The notes below the pieces were generated by a model. It saw nothing but the letters and a program-made list of their open reading frames with translations. It had not been told where the DNA came from and made no database searches. 64,000 nucleotides of DNA. Origin: Clostridia bacterium (GTDB lineage Bacteria; Bacillota; Clostridia; Oscillospirales; CAG-272). Within the stretch, counting starts at the first letter, position 1. Each line of letters opens with the position of its first letter. The stretch lies in the NCBI GenBank assembly GCA_017502875.1, contig JAFVUF010000012.1, positions 1 through 64,000 on the forward strand, written 5' to 3'. Made by a program: the position numbers and the translations under genes. Shown piece by piece: positions 40,884 to 49,431 of this stretch.

Positions 40884-41953
40884 AGGAAAAAAGACTTGAC
40901 AGAAAGCAGAGATTTTCACTTACGCTTCTCTTTTCCGCCGTTGTCTTCATTATACTTCTCGTGGCTATATCTCTGGCGGCGCTCGCAGTCGGGCTTCTGT
41001 TTCATTTCAAGGTTATAGGCGGCGGATATGACTCAATAAAAATCAGCGATATAATAATTTTCATGGCGCTGATAAGCGCTATTCTCGGAATAGCGATAAC
41101 CTTCCTCGCCGTAAAATTCCCGCTTCGCCCCATAAACACCCTGATAAATAAAATGAACGCCTTAGCGGCGGGCAACTACAACACCAGACTTGAATACAAG
41201 GGAGTAATAGACGCAATTCCCGGCTTTAACGAGCTGACCGAAAGCTTTAATAAGCTCGCAGGTGAGCTTGATAGCACCGAAATGCTCCGAAGCGACTTCA
41301 TAAATAACTTTTCTCACGAATTCAAAACGCCGATAGTATCTATATCGGGGCTTGCGAGGCTTCTGAAAAACGCGGAGCTGACCGACGAGGAAAAAAAGCA
41401 GTATATAGACGCAATCGACGAGGAGGCGACACGCCTTTCAAGCATGGCGACAAACGTCCTCAGTCTCACCAAGGTCGAAAGCCAAGCCATACTAAGCTCG
41501 GTCAGCAGCTATAACATCTCCGAGCAGCTGCGCTCCTGCCTGCTTCTTCTGGAAAGCAAATGGTCAAAAAAGAACATTGAGCTGCAAATAGAGCTTGAAG
41601 AATATCAGATAGAGGCAAATGAGGAGCTGCTAAAACAGGTGTTTATAAACCTCATAGACAACGCGGTGAAATTTTCTCCGAGGTGCGCTACGGTTGCTAT
41701 TGACATAACGGATACCGAAGATGAGATAACCGTTTCCGTAAGCAATACGGGGAGCGAGATACCGCCGGATAAGATAGATAAGATATTCGGAAAATTCTAT
41801 CAGGCGGAGGAATCTCATTCGGGCGAGGGCAACGGAGTAGGACTTGCGATAGTCAAGCGCATAGTCGAGCTTCACAAGGGAAGCGTCGCGGTAAAAAGCG
41901 GAAACGGTCTGACCGTTTTCAGCGTAAGGCTCCCCAAAAAACAAAGCGTATAA
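40880..41953 (+). CDS. Membrane sensor histidine kinase
   Basis: A 357-residue kinase. Two membrane segments (about residues 12-38 and 50-74) are joined by only about 12 residues outside, the form of intramembrane-sensing kinases that respond to envelope or membrane stress. A HAMP linker follows, then the phospho-acceptor His in FSHEFKTP (about residue 147), the N-box QVFINLIDNAVKF, and the G-boxes GEGNGVGLAIVKR. No large sensory domain is present. Partner of the response regulator just upstream. Confidence 0.92.
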   Translation: MKEKRLDRKQRFSLTLLFSAVVFIILLVAISLAALAVGLLFHFKVIGGGYDSIKISDIIIFMALISAILGIAITFLAVKFPLRPINTLINKMNALAAGNYNTRLEYKGVIDAIPGFNELTESFNKLAGELDSTEMLRSDFINNFSHEFKTPIVSISGLARLLKNAELTDEEKKQYIDAIDEEATRLSSMATNVLSLTKVESQAILSSVSSYNISEQLRSCLLLLESKWSKKNIELQIELEEYQIEANEELLKQVFINLIDNAVKFSPRCATVAIDITDTEDEITVSVSNTGSEIPPDKIDKIFGKFYQAEESHSGEGNGVGLAIVKRIVELHKGSVAVKSGNGLTVFSVRLPKKQSV

Positions 41954-41974
41954 AGGATAATTAAGGTCTAAGCA

Positions 41975-42619
41975 ATGGAATTTATTTACTGTATACTTAT
42001 CGGCTACTTTGTAGGAGCGCTTAACCCTACGTATATCATCGCGAAAATAAAAGGCTTTGATATACGCAAAAAGGGCTCGCGCAACGCGGGAGCGTCAAAC
42101 GCACTCATAAATTTCGGCGCGGCAGTCGGGATACTGTGCGGCGCGTTTGATATTTTCAAGGCTACGGGCGCGATACTGCTTTCTCAGCTCCTTATGCCGC
42201 ATTTCACCTATGCTCTTGCCGTAACGGGAACGGCGTGTATAATCGGGCATATTTTTCCGTTCTATATGGGCTTCAAGGGCGGCAAGGGAACCTCGTGCCT
42301 TGCGGGAACCGTGCTTGCTTTCGATTGGCGGGTTTTTCTGATAATGTTAGCGATAGAAATAGCTGTCGTGCTGATAAGCGACTACCTGTGCTTTTTGCCG
42401 ATAAGCGTCAGCATAGCGCTCCCGATAGTCTACGGAGTTATGAGAAGCGACCTTATCGGCTCGCTTATTCTCGGTATCTCGACAGTCGTAATACTCATAA
42501 AGAACATTGAAAACATAACAAGAATAACGCAAGGGCGTGAAATGCACCTGAGCTACCTCTGGAATAAGGATAAAGAGACCGAGCGAATGAAAAACGCAAC
42601 CGACGGAAAATATGAATAA
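41975..42619 (+). CDS. plsY: Glycerol-3-phosphate acyltransferase PlsY
   Basis: A 214-residue membrane acyltransferase that uses acyl-phosphate to start phospholipid synthesis. Motifs: GSRNAGASNA (motif 1), HIFPFYMGFKGGKGTS (motif 2) and an NIENITRITQGRE C-terminal motif 3 region. About five membrane segments. AAGG precedes the ATG. It follows the histidine kinase gene by 21 bp, so it may be in the same transcript and under its control. Confidence 0.9.
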   Translation: MEFIYCILIGYFVGALNPTYIIAKIKGFDIRKKGSRNAGASNALINFGAAVGILCGAFDIFKATGAILLSQLLMPHFTYALAVTGTACIIGHIFPFYMGFKGGKGTSCLAGTVLAFDWRVFLIMLAIEIAVVLISDYLCFLPISVSIALPIVYGVMRSDLIGSLILGISTVVILIKNIENITRITQGREMHLSYLWNKDKETERMKNATDGKYE

Positions 42620-42623
42620 AAGC

Positions 42624-42653
42624 AGCGGGCTGTCAAAAAAACGACAGCCCGCT
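42624..42653. terminator. Terminator after plsY
   Basis: Perfect 11-bp stem AGCGGGCTGTC with GACAGCCCGCT, followed by TTAATTATAATGTTTTTT on the plus strand. Confidence 0.75.
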
Positions 42654-42745
42654 TTAATTATAATGTTTTTTCTTCTTTGTTAATAAGGAAGCGGTAAAGC
42701 CTACCTCTCCGAAAGCCGCGGCAAAGCCCTGCCAGAAATAATTCT

Positions 42746-43180
42746 CTATTTTTCCGTTTCCTTGATACCTGACAGCTCCTCCACCTCGGACAGCTCAACC
42801 TTTAAGTCGCCCTTGGATACAAGGAATCTGCGAATAGCGAACAGTCCGCCTATACAGAGCACGCTCGCTACGTTCAAAAGGGGATTGCTGTGATTTACGA
42901 TAACCTGACGGGCAATAGCTACTATAAGAACCTCAAGCGTGTTTGCGGGAGTAAGATTTATAAGCATACGAACAAACTCAAGACCGACGACGATAGCGAG
43001 TATATTGTTTAAGAACATATCAACGCTCTCAAAATATCCGCTGACGGCAAACATCTTGTAAACCTCGTAGCCGGTGAGAAATATAAGCACCAATATCATA
43101 AGAACAGCTATGATATATTCAAGAATATGTACTGCGCAATGAAAAAATCTGCTTGACGGAGTGTTAACTGTTTTTTTCAT
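42746..43180 (-). CDS. PsiE-like membrane protein
   Basis: A 144-residue protein with four hydrophobic segments and cytoplasmic ends; the last 25 residues are acidic. The core with IVVGLEFVRMLINLTPANTLEVLIVAIARQVIV matches the pattern of the phosphate-starvation-inducible PsiE family. Its biochemical role is not known. It stands alone between two terminators' worth of intergenic DNA. No Pho-type box is seen upstream. Confidence 0.75.
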   Translation of the reverse strand: MKKTVNTPSSRFFHCAVHILEYIIAVLMILVLIFLTGYEVYKMFAVSGYFESVDMFLNNILAIVVGLEFVRMLINLTPANTLEVLIVAIARQVIVNHSNPLLNVASVLCIGGLFAIRRFLVSKGDLKVELSEVEELSGIKETEK

Positions 43181-43361
43181 ACGGTTTTCCCTTCTCTTAC
43201 AGTTTTTTTATTTATTCTACCTTTTTTTCTCAAAATTGTCAATATATAATACAGTTTTTATACAATTTGTTCACCGTTATCATTCAAAAAACAAAGCCTG
43301 TTATTAATTTTTCAGCGCTTGAATATTATTCCGCTTTCCGCAAATTTAAACGTGTAAGGAA

Positions 43362-43393
43362 GAATAAAAGCGGATTATAATCTGCTTTTATTC
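43362..43393 (-). terminator. Terminator overlapping the end of the araC-type gene
   Basis: Arms GAATAAAAGC and GCTTTTATTC with a central ATTATAAT; the 5' arm on the minus strand includes the last codons of the gene. Confidence 0.65.
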
Positions 43394-44137
43394 CTGTTTT
43401 ATGTTAGCATATTCAGACATATGTTGTTTGCGGTACTGAAGGGGCGAAAGACCGGTATGTTTTTTGAAGCAGCTGGAAAAATAGAAGGGGTCTTGAAAGC
43501 CGCACTTTGCGGAAATAACCCCAATACTGTCGTATGTAGGCATAACAAGTAATTGTTTTGCGCGTTCAATACGAAGCTCGGTAAGATAATTATTCGGCGT
43601 TTTTTGCGTTTGCGCCTTAAAGCTTCTTCTCATATAGTCTGTGTTATATCCCATATTCTTAATTTCAGCGCAAATATCAAAGTCGGAATTTTCTATATTT
43701 TCAAAAATAGTATTTTTTAGTCTCTCTACCTTCCAGTCATAATTTTTAGTATATAGAAAGCGGTTTGCGTATTGAAGCAGGGCATGGGCAAGGCTATTAG
43801 CTATTGATTGATAGTTATCCTCCTTTTTGTTTATGATTTCACTTATCATAAACGCAAGCTTCTCGGCGCACCCGTTATTATCGTGAAAGAACAAGGGCGC
43901 GGTAAAATCCGAAGATACTATATGAATTATCAAATCGGAAAACCCTTCTTCCGAGTAGTCATAATGAATAGTATCGGGCGGCAGAAAATACATATCGCCG
44001 CGCGACACATTATACGTTTGATCACCTACCGTCGTATGAGTATCGCCGTTAATCCTATAAACTATCTCTATACAACTGTGTTTGTGTTTTTTTGAACATA
44101 ACATATCCGTGTTAATCGCAGACTGCAAAACCTTCAT
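43388..44137 (-). CDS. AraC-family transcriptional regulator
   Basis: A 249-residue regulator from the ATG at 44137 with GGAGGGGA upstream. N-terminal cupin-like sensor domain (about residues 10-95, with KHKHSCIEIVYRINGD and SRGDMYFLPPDTIHYDY). C-terminal pair of helix-turn-helix motifs (about 155-249) with GYNTDYMRRSFKAQT, LRIERAKQLL and CGFQDPFYFSSCFKKHTGLSPLQYR. It diverges from the glycyl radical enzyme operon and very likely controls it in response to a small molecule related to the substrate. Confidence 0.9.
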   Translation of the reverse strand: MKVLQSAINTDMLCSKKHKHSCIEIVYRINGDTHTTVGDQTYNVSRGDMYFLPPDTIHYDYSEEGFSDLIIHIVSSDFTAPLFFHDNNGCAEKLAFMISEIINKKEDNYQSIANSLAHALLQYANRFLYTKNYDWKVERLKNTIFENIENSDFDICAEIKNMGYNTDYMRRSFKAQTQKTPNNYLTELRIERAKQLLVMPTYDSIGVISAKCGFQDPFYFSSCFKKHTGLSPLQYRKQHMSEYANIKQE

Positions 44138-44210
44138 ATTTTCCCCTCCGTTCTGACAACAGAATATCACAAAAAGTCGGTATTGTCAAGATTTATGTCG
44201 TAATTTAATA

Positions 44211-44239
44211 TTGCGTTTTTTATAACAATCTAATATACT
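44211..44239 (+). promoter_or_regulatory. Promoter of the glycyl radical operon
   Basis: TTGCGT, 17 bp, TATACT, about 40 bp before the GTG start, in the gap between the divergent AraC-type gene and the operon. Confidence 0.55.
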
Positions 44240-44280
44240 GTCCTTGTAAAATACAGGGCTGTGAGAGGAGAAAACAAACG

Positions 44281-46374
44281 GTGAATTGTCGCATTGAAAA
44301 ATTACTCAATATTGTTCTTAAAGAAAACTATCCGTTCCGCTGTAAAGACGGTCATATAGGCTCTAAGCTTGCAGACGCAAACGAAAGCGAACGACTGAGA
44401 ATTATTAAAGAGGAATACGCTAAGGTAATTGAAATTGACGAAGTATCTCTTTTAGCAGGCTATTATCCCACCATTTCATTTACTGAATTCAATAAAATAG
44501 ATGATTCAAGCGCCAAAGCCATGCTAAATGAAAAATACACTCCTTGTAATACTAACATTTATAAGGTAGGCGGACACCACTTCGACTCTGATTTCGAAGG
44601 TGTAATAACAAACGGCTTCTCGGGACTTTTGGAGCAAATAGAGAGTAAAAGAGATATTGTTACAGACGAAGAGCAAAAGAAATTTCTTGATGAGCTGCGC
44701 TATGCGGCTCAGGCTGTAATAGCTTGGACACAGGCTTACGCCGAAGCGCTCCGTATAGCAGCCGAGAAAGAAACGTCAAAAGAGAGAAGCGCCGAGCTGC
44801 TTCAAATGGCAGATATATGTAGCCGTGTTCCAAGACTTCCCGCCACAAATTTCCGCGAGGCAATTCAAAGCTATTACTTCACATTTATCCTTTACCCCGA
44901 TGGACTAGGACGGCTGGATCAGTATTTATATCCTTATTATTCAGCGGATATTGAAAAGGGAATTTTAACTAAGCAAGACGCGCTGCATCTGATTGAGGAG
45001 TTATTCATTAAAGTATTCGCGTCAAACGGCAAAAAAGAAGTCCGCAGCGCAAATAATCATTGCGTGGTTGGTGGATATACACCTAACGGGGAGTGCGGAC
45101 ATAACGAATGTACCTCCTTAATACTAAAAGCGGTAACCGAATTACCCACTTGGCGCCCGCAGGTATCATACCGTGTTACGGCGAAAACAACGTCAGAGCA
45201 GCTAAGTGAAGTAGTCGAAATGAACTACAAGCGCCACGACCTGATTATGTTCCTGAACGACGATGCGATTATAAACGGACTTTTAAGCGTAGGCGTAGAG
45301 CGCGCGGATGCCATTAATTATTCTTCTTCGGGATGCAACGAAACCGTACTCACGGGCTGCTCTCAGATGGGGGCGTTAGAGGGGCACGTTAATCTCATGC
45401 ATAGCTTGGAAAAAATGATGAAGGATACGGAAAAACTAAAATCCTTTAATGATTTTGATGAGTTTTACGCCGCGTATGAGGACTATCTTAGCGAGGATTT
45501 GGATTTTATTTTCAGATTTTCATATGATCGCGATTCGGTTATGGCGCTCCAGCCTCGAATTCTGCAATCATTACTTACAACGGGCTGTATAGACTCAGCG
45601 ACTCCCATAATGAGAGGCGGCGCAAAATACAATTTTTGCACATGGTGCTTAACAGGTCTTGTAAACTTAGCCAACTCTCTGAGTATTATCAAGCAGACCG
45701 TATTTGATGAAAAGCGCTTCACTCTTACCGAGCTTAGCCGTTTTCTCGAAAACAACTGGAAGGGCTACGAGGGGCAACGAGCTTATATCATAAACAACTG
45801 TCGGTATTTTGGAAACGATGACGATTATGTTGATCTTCTGATTAACAGGATTGGTGTGTCCGTAAACACATTCGCAAAAAAATACACGCCATACCGAGGC
45901 GGAAAATATTTATTCGGTACGCTTACAGGCTATGAATTGGCGCATATACATTTCGGGGCAGGCTCCGGAGCCTCTTTGGACGGCAGATATGCCTCAGAGC
46001 CTTTTGCCGCGTCAATAGATTCCTTCCCCGGAACAAACACAAACGGAATTACATCGTATTTAAAGTCTGCTTCAAAAATTGACGAAGCCGTAATACAGTC
46101 CTCCGTTGTAGTGAATATGAAGATAGACAGAGCTATTGCGGATACCGAGGAAAAGCGTCAGCGTCTTAATGAAGTTTTGTACACGTATTTCAGGCTGGGA
46201 GGCATTCAGCTTCAATTAAACTATCTTTCCGCGGATGAGCTGATACAAGCGCAGCAAAATCCTGAGCGCTACCAAAGCTTGCGCGTGCGCGTTACGGGCT
46301 TTTCCGGATTTTTCACTTCTTTTGATAAAGACTTACAAGACGAGCTTATTCAACGCTATTTGCATACAAATTAA
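44281..46374 (+). CDS. Glycyl radical enzyme of unknown substrate
   Basis: A 697-residue enzyme of the pyruvate formate-lyase superfamily, oxygen-sensitive and cytoplasmic. The radical-carrying glycine is Gly673 in VRVTGFSGFF near the C-terminus. The active-site Cys is Cys352 in SSGCNET, which places Cys-x-Glu as in diol and amino-alcohol eliminating members, but with Asn where GCVE enzymes have Val. It has one Cys, not the Cys-Cys pair of pyruvate formate-lyase. It is shorter than the usual 780-850 residues. A dedicated activase and an isomerase-like protein follow. A dehydratase or lyase on a sugar-like compound is inferred; substrate unknown. GTG start behind GGAG. Confidence 0.88.
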   Translation: MNCRIEKLLNIVLKENYPFRCKDGHIGSKLADANESERLRIIKEEYAKVIEIDEVSLLAGYYPTISFTEFNKIDDSSAKAMLNEKYTPCNTNIYKVGGHHFDSDFEGVITNGFSGLLEQIESKRDIVTDEEQKKFLDELRYAAQAVIAWTQAYAEALRIAAEKETSKERSAELLQMADICSRVPRLPATNFREAIQSYYFTFILYPDGLGRLDQYLYPYYSADIEKGILTKQDALHLIEELFIKVFASNGKKEVRSANNHCVVGGYTPNGECGHNECTSLILKAVTELPTWRPQVSYRVTAKTTSEQLSEVVEMNYKRHDLIMFLNDDAIINGLLSVGVERADAINYSSSGCNETVLTGCSQMGALEGHVNLMHSLEKMMKDTEKLKSFNDFDEFYAAYEDYLSEDLDFIFRFSYDRDSVMALQPRILQSLLTTGCIDSATPIMRGGAKYNFCTWCLTGLVNLANSLSIIKQTVFDEKRFTLTELSRFLENNWKGYEGQRAYIINNCRYFGNDDDYVDLLINRIGVSVNTFAKKYTPYRGGKYLFGTLTGYELAHIHFGAGSGASLDGRYASEPFAASIDSFPGTNTNGITSYLKSASKIDEAVIQSSVVVNMKIDRAIADTEEKRQRLNEVLYTYFRLGGIQLQLNYLSADELIQAQQNPERYQSLRVRVTGFSGFFTSFDKDLQDELIQRYLHTN

Positions 46375-46386
46375 GGAGCGAGCATA

Positions 46387-47223
46387 ATGGAGCATGGAAT
46401 GATATTTGACGTTGTGCACGGTTCATTTGTAGACGGTCCGGGCGTCCGTACTGTAATATTTTTTAAAGGATGCAATCTTAGGTGTAATTGGTGTCATAAT
46501 CCGGAAAGTCAAAGCTTTAAAATCGAAATCATGCTTTATAAGAATAAATGCAACGGTTGCGGAATATGTAAGAATGTGTGTCCGCAAAAGGGAGAGGGCT
46601 GTAATTTGTGCGGCGTTTGTACGCAGTACTGTCCGTCGCAGGCAAGAAAGATTTGCGGTAAAATACGGACTGTCGATGAAGTAATGACCGAGATTGAAAA
46701 AGACAAGGCTTTTTATAATAACCTGAGTGGCGGCGTTACCTTTTCGGGTGGAGAATGTATGCTTCAGCTTAATTTCTTAAAGGCGCTGCTAAAACGGTGC
46801 CATGAAGAAGGAATACACACCGCGGTAGACACAGCAGGCGATGTAGCTTGGGAAAGCTTTGAAGAAATCATTCCTTATACCGATGCGTTCTTATACGATG
46901 TTAAATGCTTCACCGATAAGCTGCATCAGCAGGGCACAGGAGTATCCAATAAGAAAATTTTAGATAACCTGAAAAAGCTGTCAAAAACCTTTAAAGGCGA
47001 TATTTTTATCCGTATTCCGATTATACCGGGATTTAATACAGATGAGGCGGAGCTTTTAAAAATGGCAACGTTTTTGAAAGATATTTCCTGTAAGAAAACA
47101 GAGCTGCTTCCATATCATAAGCTGGGAGCAAATAAATACGCAGCTTTGGGCAGGGAAGAAAAAATTTATACCGTACCGTCAAAAGCAGATATGGAAAAAA
47201 TCAATCTCATATTTAATACATAA
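46387..47223 (+). CDS. Glycyl radical enzyme activase (radical SAM)
   Basis: A 278-residue radical-SAM protein that installs the glycyl radical on the upstream enzyme. The CxxxCxxC cluster motif lies in CNLRCNWCHNPES (about residue 30). Two inserted ferredoxin-type clusters follow, CNGCGICKNVCP and CNLCGVCTQYCP (about residues 55-90), with slightly reduced spacing. SGGVTFSGGE and the AVDTAGD segment bind SAM. It starts 12 bp after the enzyme gene. The two extra clusters are typical of activases of diol and hydroxyproline type enzymes. Confidence 0.93.
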   Translation: MEHGMIFDVVHGSFVDGPGVRTVIFFKGCNLRCNWCHNPESQSFKIEIMLYKNKCNGCGICKNVCPQKGEGCNLCGVCTQYCPSQARKICGKIRTVDEVMTEIEKDKAFYNNLSGGVTFSGGECMLQLNFLKALLKRCHEEGIHTAVDTAGDVAWESFEEIIPYTDAFLYDVKCFTDKLHQQGTGVSNKKILDNLKKLSKTFKGDIFIRIPIIPGFNTDEAELLKMATFLKDISCKKTELLPYHKLGANKYAALGREEKIYTVPSKADMEKINLIFNT

Positions 47224-47262
47224 ATAATAAATAATAAAAGAAAGGTGAAAAAGGTGAAAAAA

Positions 47263-47733
47263 ATGAAGAAATTAATTATTGGAGCAGATGGCTCGGGATA
47301 TGAGCTGAAGGAGGCTGTAAAGGCATATTTAAACGAAGCGGGTATCAGCTATGACGACGTAGGCGCGCAAAGCTTGGAGGACAGCGTTCCTTATTATACC
47401 ACGGCATGCAGAGCCGCTAAAGGAATTTCCGAGGGTAGCTATGAAAAAGGACTTTTGTTCTGCGGAACAGGTATGGGCATGAGTATTATCGCAAATAAGC
47501 ATAAGGGCATCTATGCATCAGTTGTAGAAAGTGTTTACGCCGCTGAAAAATGCCGCGCGATAAATAATTCCAACATTTTGTGTATGGGCGGATTTATCGT
47601 TGGCAGCGAAATGGCGATTGAGATGGTAAAAACATTTTTAAAGACAGAATTTACAGAAAATATGGGTGGTTTTAAGGACTTTTTAAAACAAGCCTACGCC
47701 GATATTCAAAATATGGAAAACGAACTGTTTTAA
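47263..47733 (+). CDS. RpiB/LacAB-type sugar isomerase variant
   Basis: A 156-residue protein of the RpiB/LacA/LacB isomerase fold. ATG 47263 is preceded by AAGGTG; in-frame GTG codons lie 9 and 18 bp upstream. The catalytic Cys region CGTGMGMSIIANK is intact. However, the DH pair of RpiB is DG here (GADGSG), the PHYA His is Tyr (PYYT), and the RQHND His is replaced (RAINN). These His residues contribute to ring opening and phosphate binding in RpiB, so the substrate is probably not an ordinary pentose 5-phosphate. The gene is third in the glycyl radical operon. Confidence 0.85.
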   Translation: MKKLIIGADGSGYELKEAVKAYLNEAGISYDDVGAQSLEDSVPYYTTACRAAKGISEGSYEKGLLFCGTGMGMSIIANKHKGIYASVVESVYAAEKCRAINNSNILCMGGFIVGSEMAIEMVKTFLKTEFTENMGGFKDFLKQAYADIQNMENELF

Positions 47734-47863
47734 AAGAATAATAGCGGCGCAGTGAAATACCGAATATATGCTTCCAACGGTATTATCTTTATCGAAAAAT
47801 ACCGTATATAATGGGTGATGTTCTTAGCGGAGAATTATAAAAATACCACTAAGTGCGAGCATC

Positions 47864-47899
47864 GCATTTGACCAGTCAAATGCAAATGGGCTAAGCCCA
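47864..47899. repeat. Pair of small perfect hairpins
   Basis: GCATTTGAC-CA-GTCAAATGC (47864-47883) and TGGGCT-A-AGCCCA (47887-47899) stand side by side after the isomerase gene. Their role is not known. They may be part of the hairpin-rich repeat region that fills 47734-48159. Confidence 0.5.
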
Positions 47900-47931
47900 A
47901 ACCCATATACGTAAACCCCTACACAAGCAGA

Positions 47932-47975
47932 AAGAGCAAGAGTAAAAGGAAATAAATCCTTCTATTCTTGCTCTT
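47932..47975 (+). terminator. Terminator of the glycyl radical operon
   Basis: An 18-bp stem with two mismatches (AAGAGCAAGAGTAAAAGG against its near complement), followed by GTTTTTTCTTC on the plus strand. It lies about 200 bp after the last gene. Confidence 0.7.
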
Positions 47976-47988
47976 GTTTTTTCTTCTG

Positions 47989-48157
47989 TCGATATATCAA
48001 CTTCGTTGACTCGATATGCTTTCGCTACACTGCGAACCACCAAAATCTCATTCTTCGCTTCGGGGAACCCCAGCCGCTCAAGCTCGATATATTGCCGCTA
48101 CGCACCAATTCGATATTAGATAAATCCCTCGTTTGCGAAGCAAACATATCGAGTGCG
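47989..48157. repeat. TCGATAT-type palindromic repeat cluster
   Basis: Units such as TCGATATATCAACTTCGTTGA and CGTTTGCGAAGCAAAC are hairpins bordered by TCGATAT or ATATCGA. Four ATATCGA/TCGATAT motifs occur in the stretch. It resembles dispersed palindromic repeats of Clostridia. It lies between two convergent genes. Confidence 0.6.
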
Positions 48158-48159
48158 AA

Positions 48160-49431
48160 TCATTCAAGAATATATGTGTTCGAATTTGAATAGCAATATA
48201 TTTCAATTTGCCATTTACCATTTGAGTAAATAACATCATTTATTCTATAAGCCCAAAATTTATCATTTTCATCATTTTTGTTTTCATATCCAAAATTTTG
48301 AGGATTTACCTCTAGCACAAATTGCTTAGCATCATAATAAAAAGAATATTCTTTATTATGATCTTTATCGTTGGGTAAATTTGTTGTTAGCCACTCACTC
48401 TCGCCATCTGAATACCACCGAAAAGAGTAAAATGAGTTTTCCCATTGTTTCCCGAAAACAAGCCTTCCAAATTGTTCCTCGGTAATATAATCAAGATATT
48501 GGCTCAAATCCCAGTTGTAATTTTGTTTATTGAATTGATAAAGAGCAACATATGCTTCTCTTGCATTTTCGCTATCATTTACGTCTGTACCATATGCCGA
48601 TTCAATTGTCCTTATATACTTTTGAATCTGTTTGTATTGCTTTTCTATATCCTCTACATCTTTATAACCCGAAGGTAACTTATTAATTAAGGCAGCAATA
48701 TCATCATTATTGGATTCAGTTACATTTAACATAATTGATGAGAGCTTTTGATATAATTTTTTGTAATATACAGGTATACCAATTGCCAAGCTTCCTGCAA
48801 TCAATCCCAAAGTAATGACTATACCGATAATCAGATGTGATTTTTTAATTCTTTTTACTTTTATGTTTTTTTGAGAGACGGATTCTGTGGTGGCACAAAT
48901 ACTGAATCCCTTAGGCGCAAAGTTAGAGTTGGAAGCTCCATACATATTGATGTAAATCGTTTTGTATTCTTCTCCAGAAGGCAAGAAGGTATCGTATACG
49001 TCAACCATTCCATTGATGCCATCAACACTCATAGAACCGCGGCGATTCCACTTGATAGGGTCGCCGTTGATAGTGCAGAGAGATTTCAAGTACTTTTCCT
49101 GCTCATCGATGCCTACCGTATAAACGGGTTTTTGAGGTACAAGTCCAAAATCAGCATCAAGCTCGTTATGAGGTTGACTAGCTTTATTGGCTTCCATGGC
49201 TTTTTGTTCTTCAATGATACCAGAATCAAGGATATTGGCAAACGTTTCGTTTTCATCAGTGGGGTTGATAATTTCTTCAGTATTGGGTTCACTATTTATT
49301 TCTATCTTGTTATAATCGGGTGCTACAACGGGAACTTCAATCTTAATACCGCAATACTGGCAAAATCCGCTATCCTGAGGAAGTTCGTTCTTACAGTTTG
49401 GGCAAATAATCTTATCATCAGTTGTTGTCAT
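48160..49431 (-). CDS. Zinc-ribbon protein with single membrane segment
   Basis: A 423-residue protein from ATG 49431 (GGAG upstream). The N-terminus is a zinc ribbon with CPNC and CQYC. A low-complexity acidic linker follows (about 30-95), then a globular part with GDPIKWNRRGSMSVDGINGMVDVYD. A single membrane helix is near residues 200-225 (HLIIGIVITLGLIAGSLAIG), and an outside domain of about 190 residues ends in beta strands. No family recognised. The base composition is AT-rich compared with the pur/pyr region. It overlaps the upstream zinc-ribbon gene by 14 bp, so both probably work together. Confidence 0.75.
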   Translation of the reverse strand: MTTTDDKIICPNCKNELPQDSGFCQYCGIKIEVPVVAPDYNKIEINSEPNTEEIINPTDENETFANILDSGIIEEQKAMEANKASQPHNELDADFGLVPQKPVYTVGIDEQEKYLKSLCTINGDPIKWNRRGSMSVDGINGMVDVYDTFLPSGEEYKTIYINMYGASNSNFAPKGFSICATTESVSQKNIKVKRIKKSHLIIGIVITLGLIAGSLAIGIPVYYKKLYQKLSSIMLNVTESNNDDIAALINKLPSGYKDVEDIEKQYKQIQKYIRTIESAYGTDVNDSENAREAYVALYQFNKQNYNWDLSQYLDYITEEQFGRLVFGKQWENSFYSFRWYSDGESEWLTTNLPNDKDHNKEYSFYYDAKQFVLEVNPQNFGYENKNDENDKFWAYRINDVIYSNGKWQIEIYCYSNSNTYILE

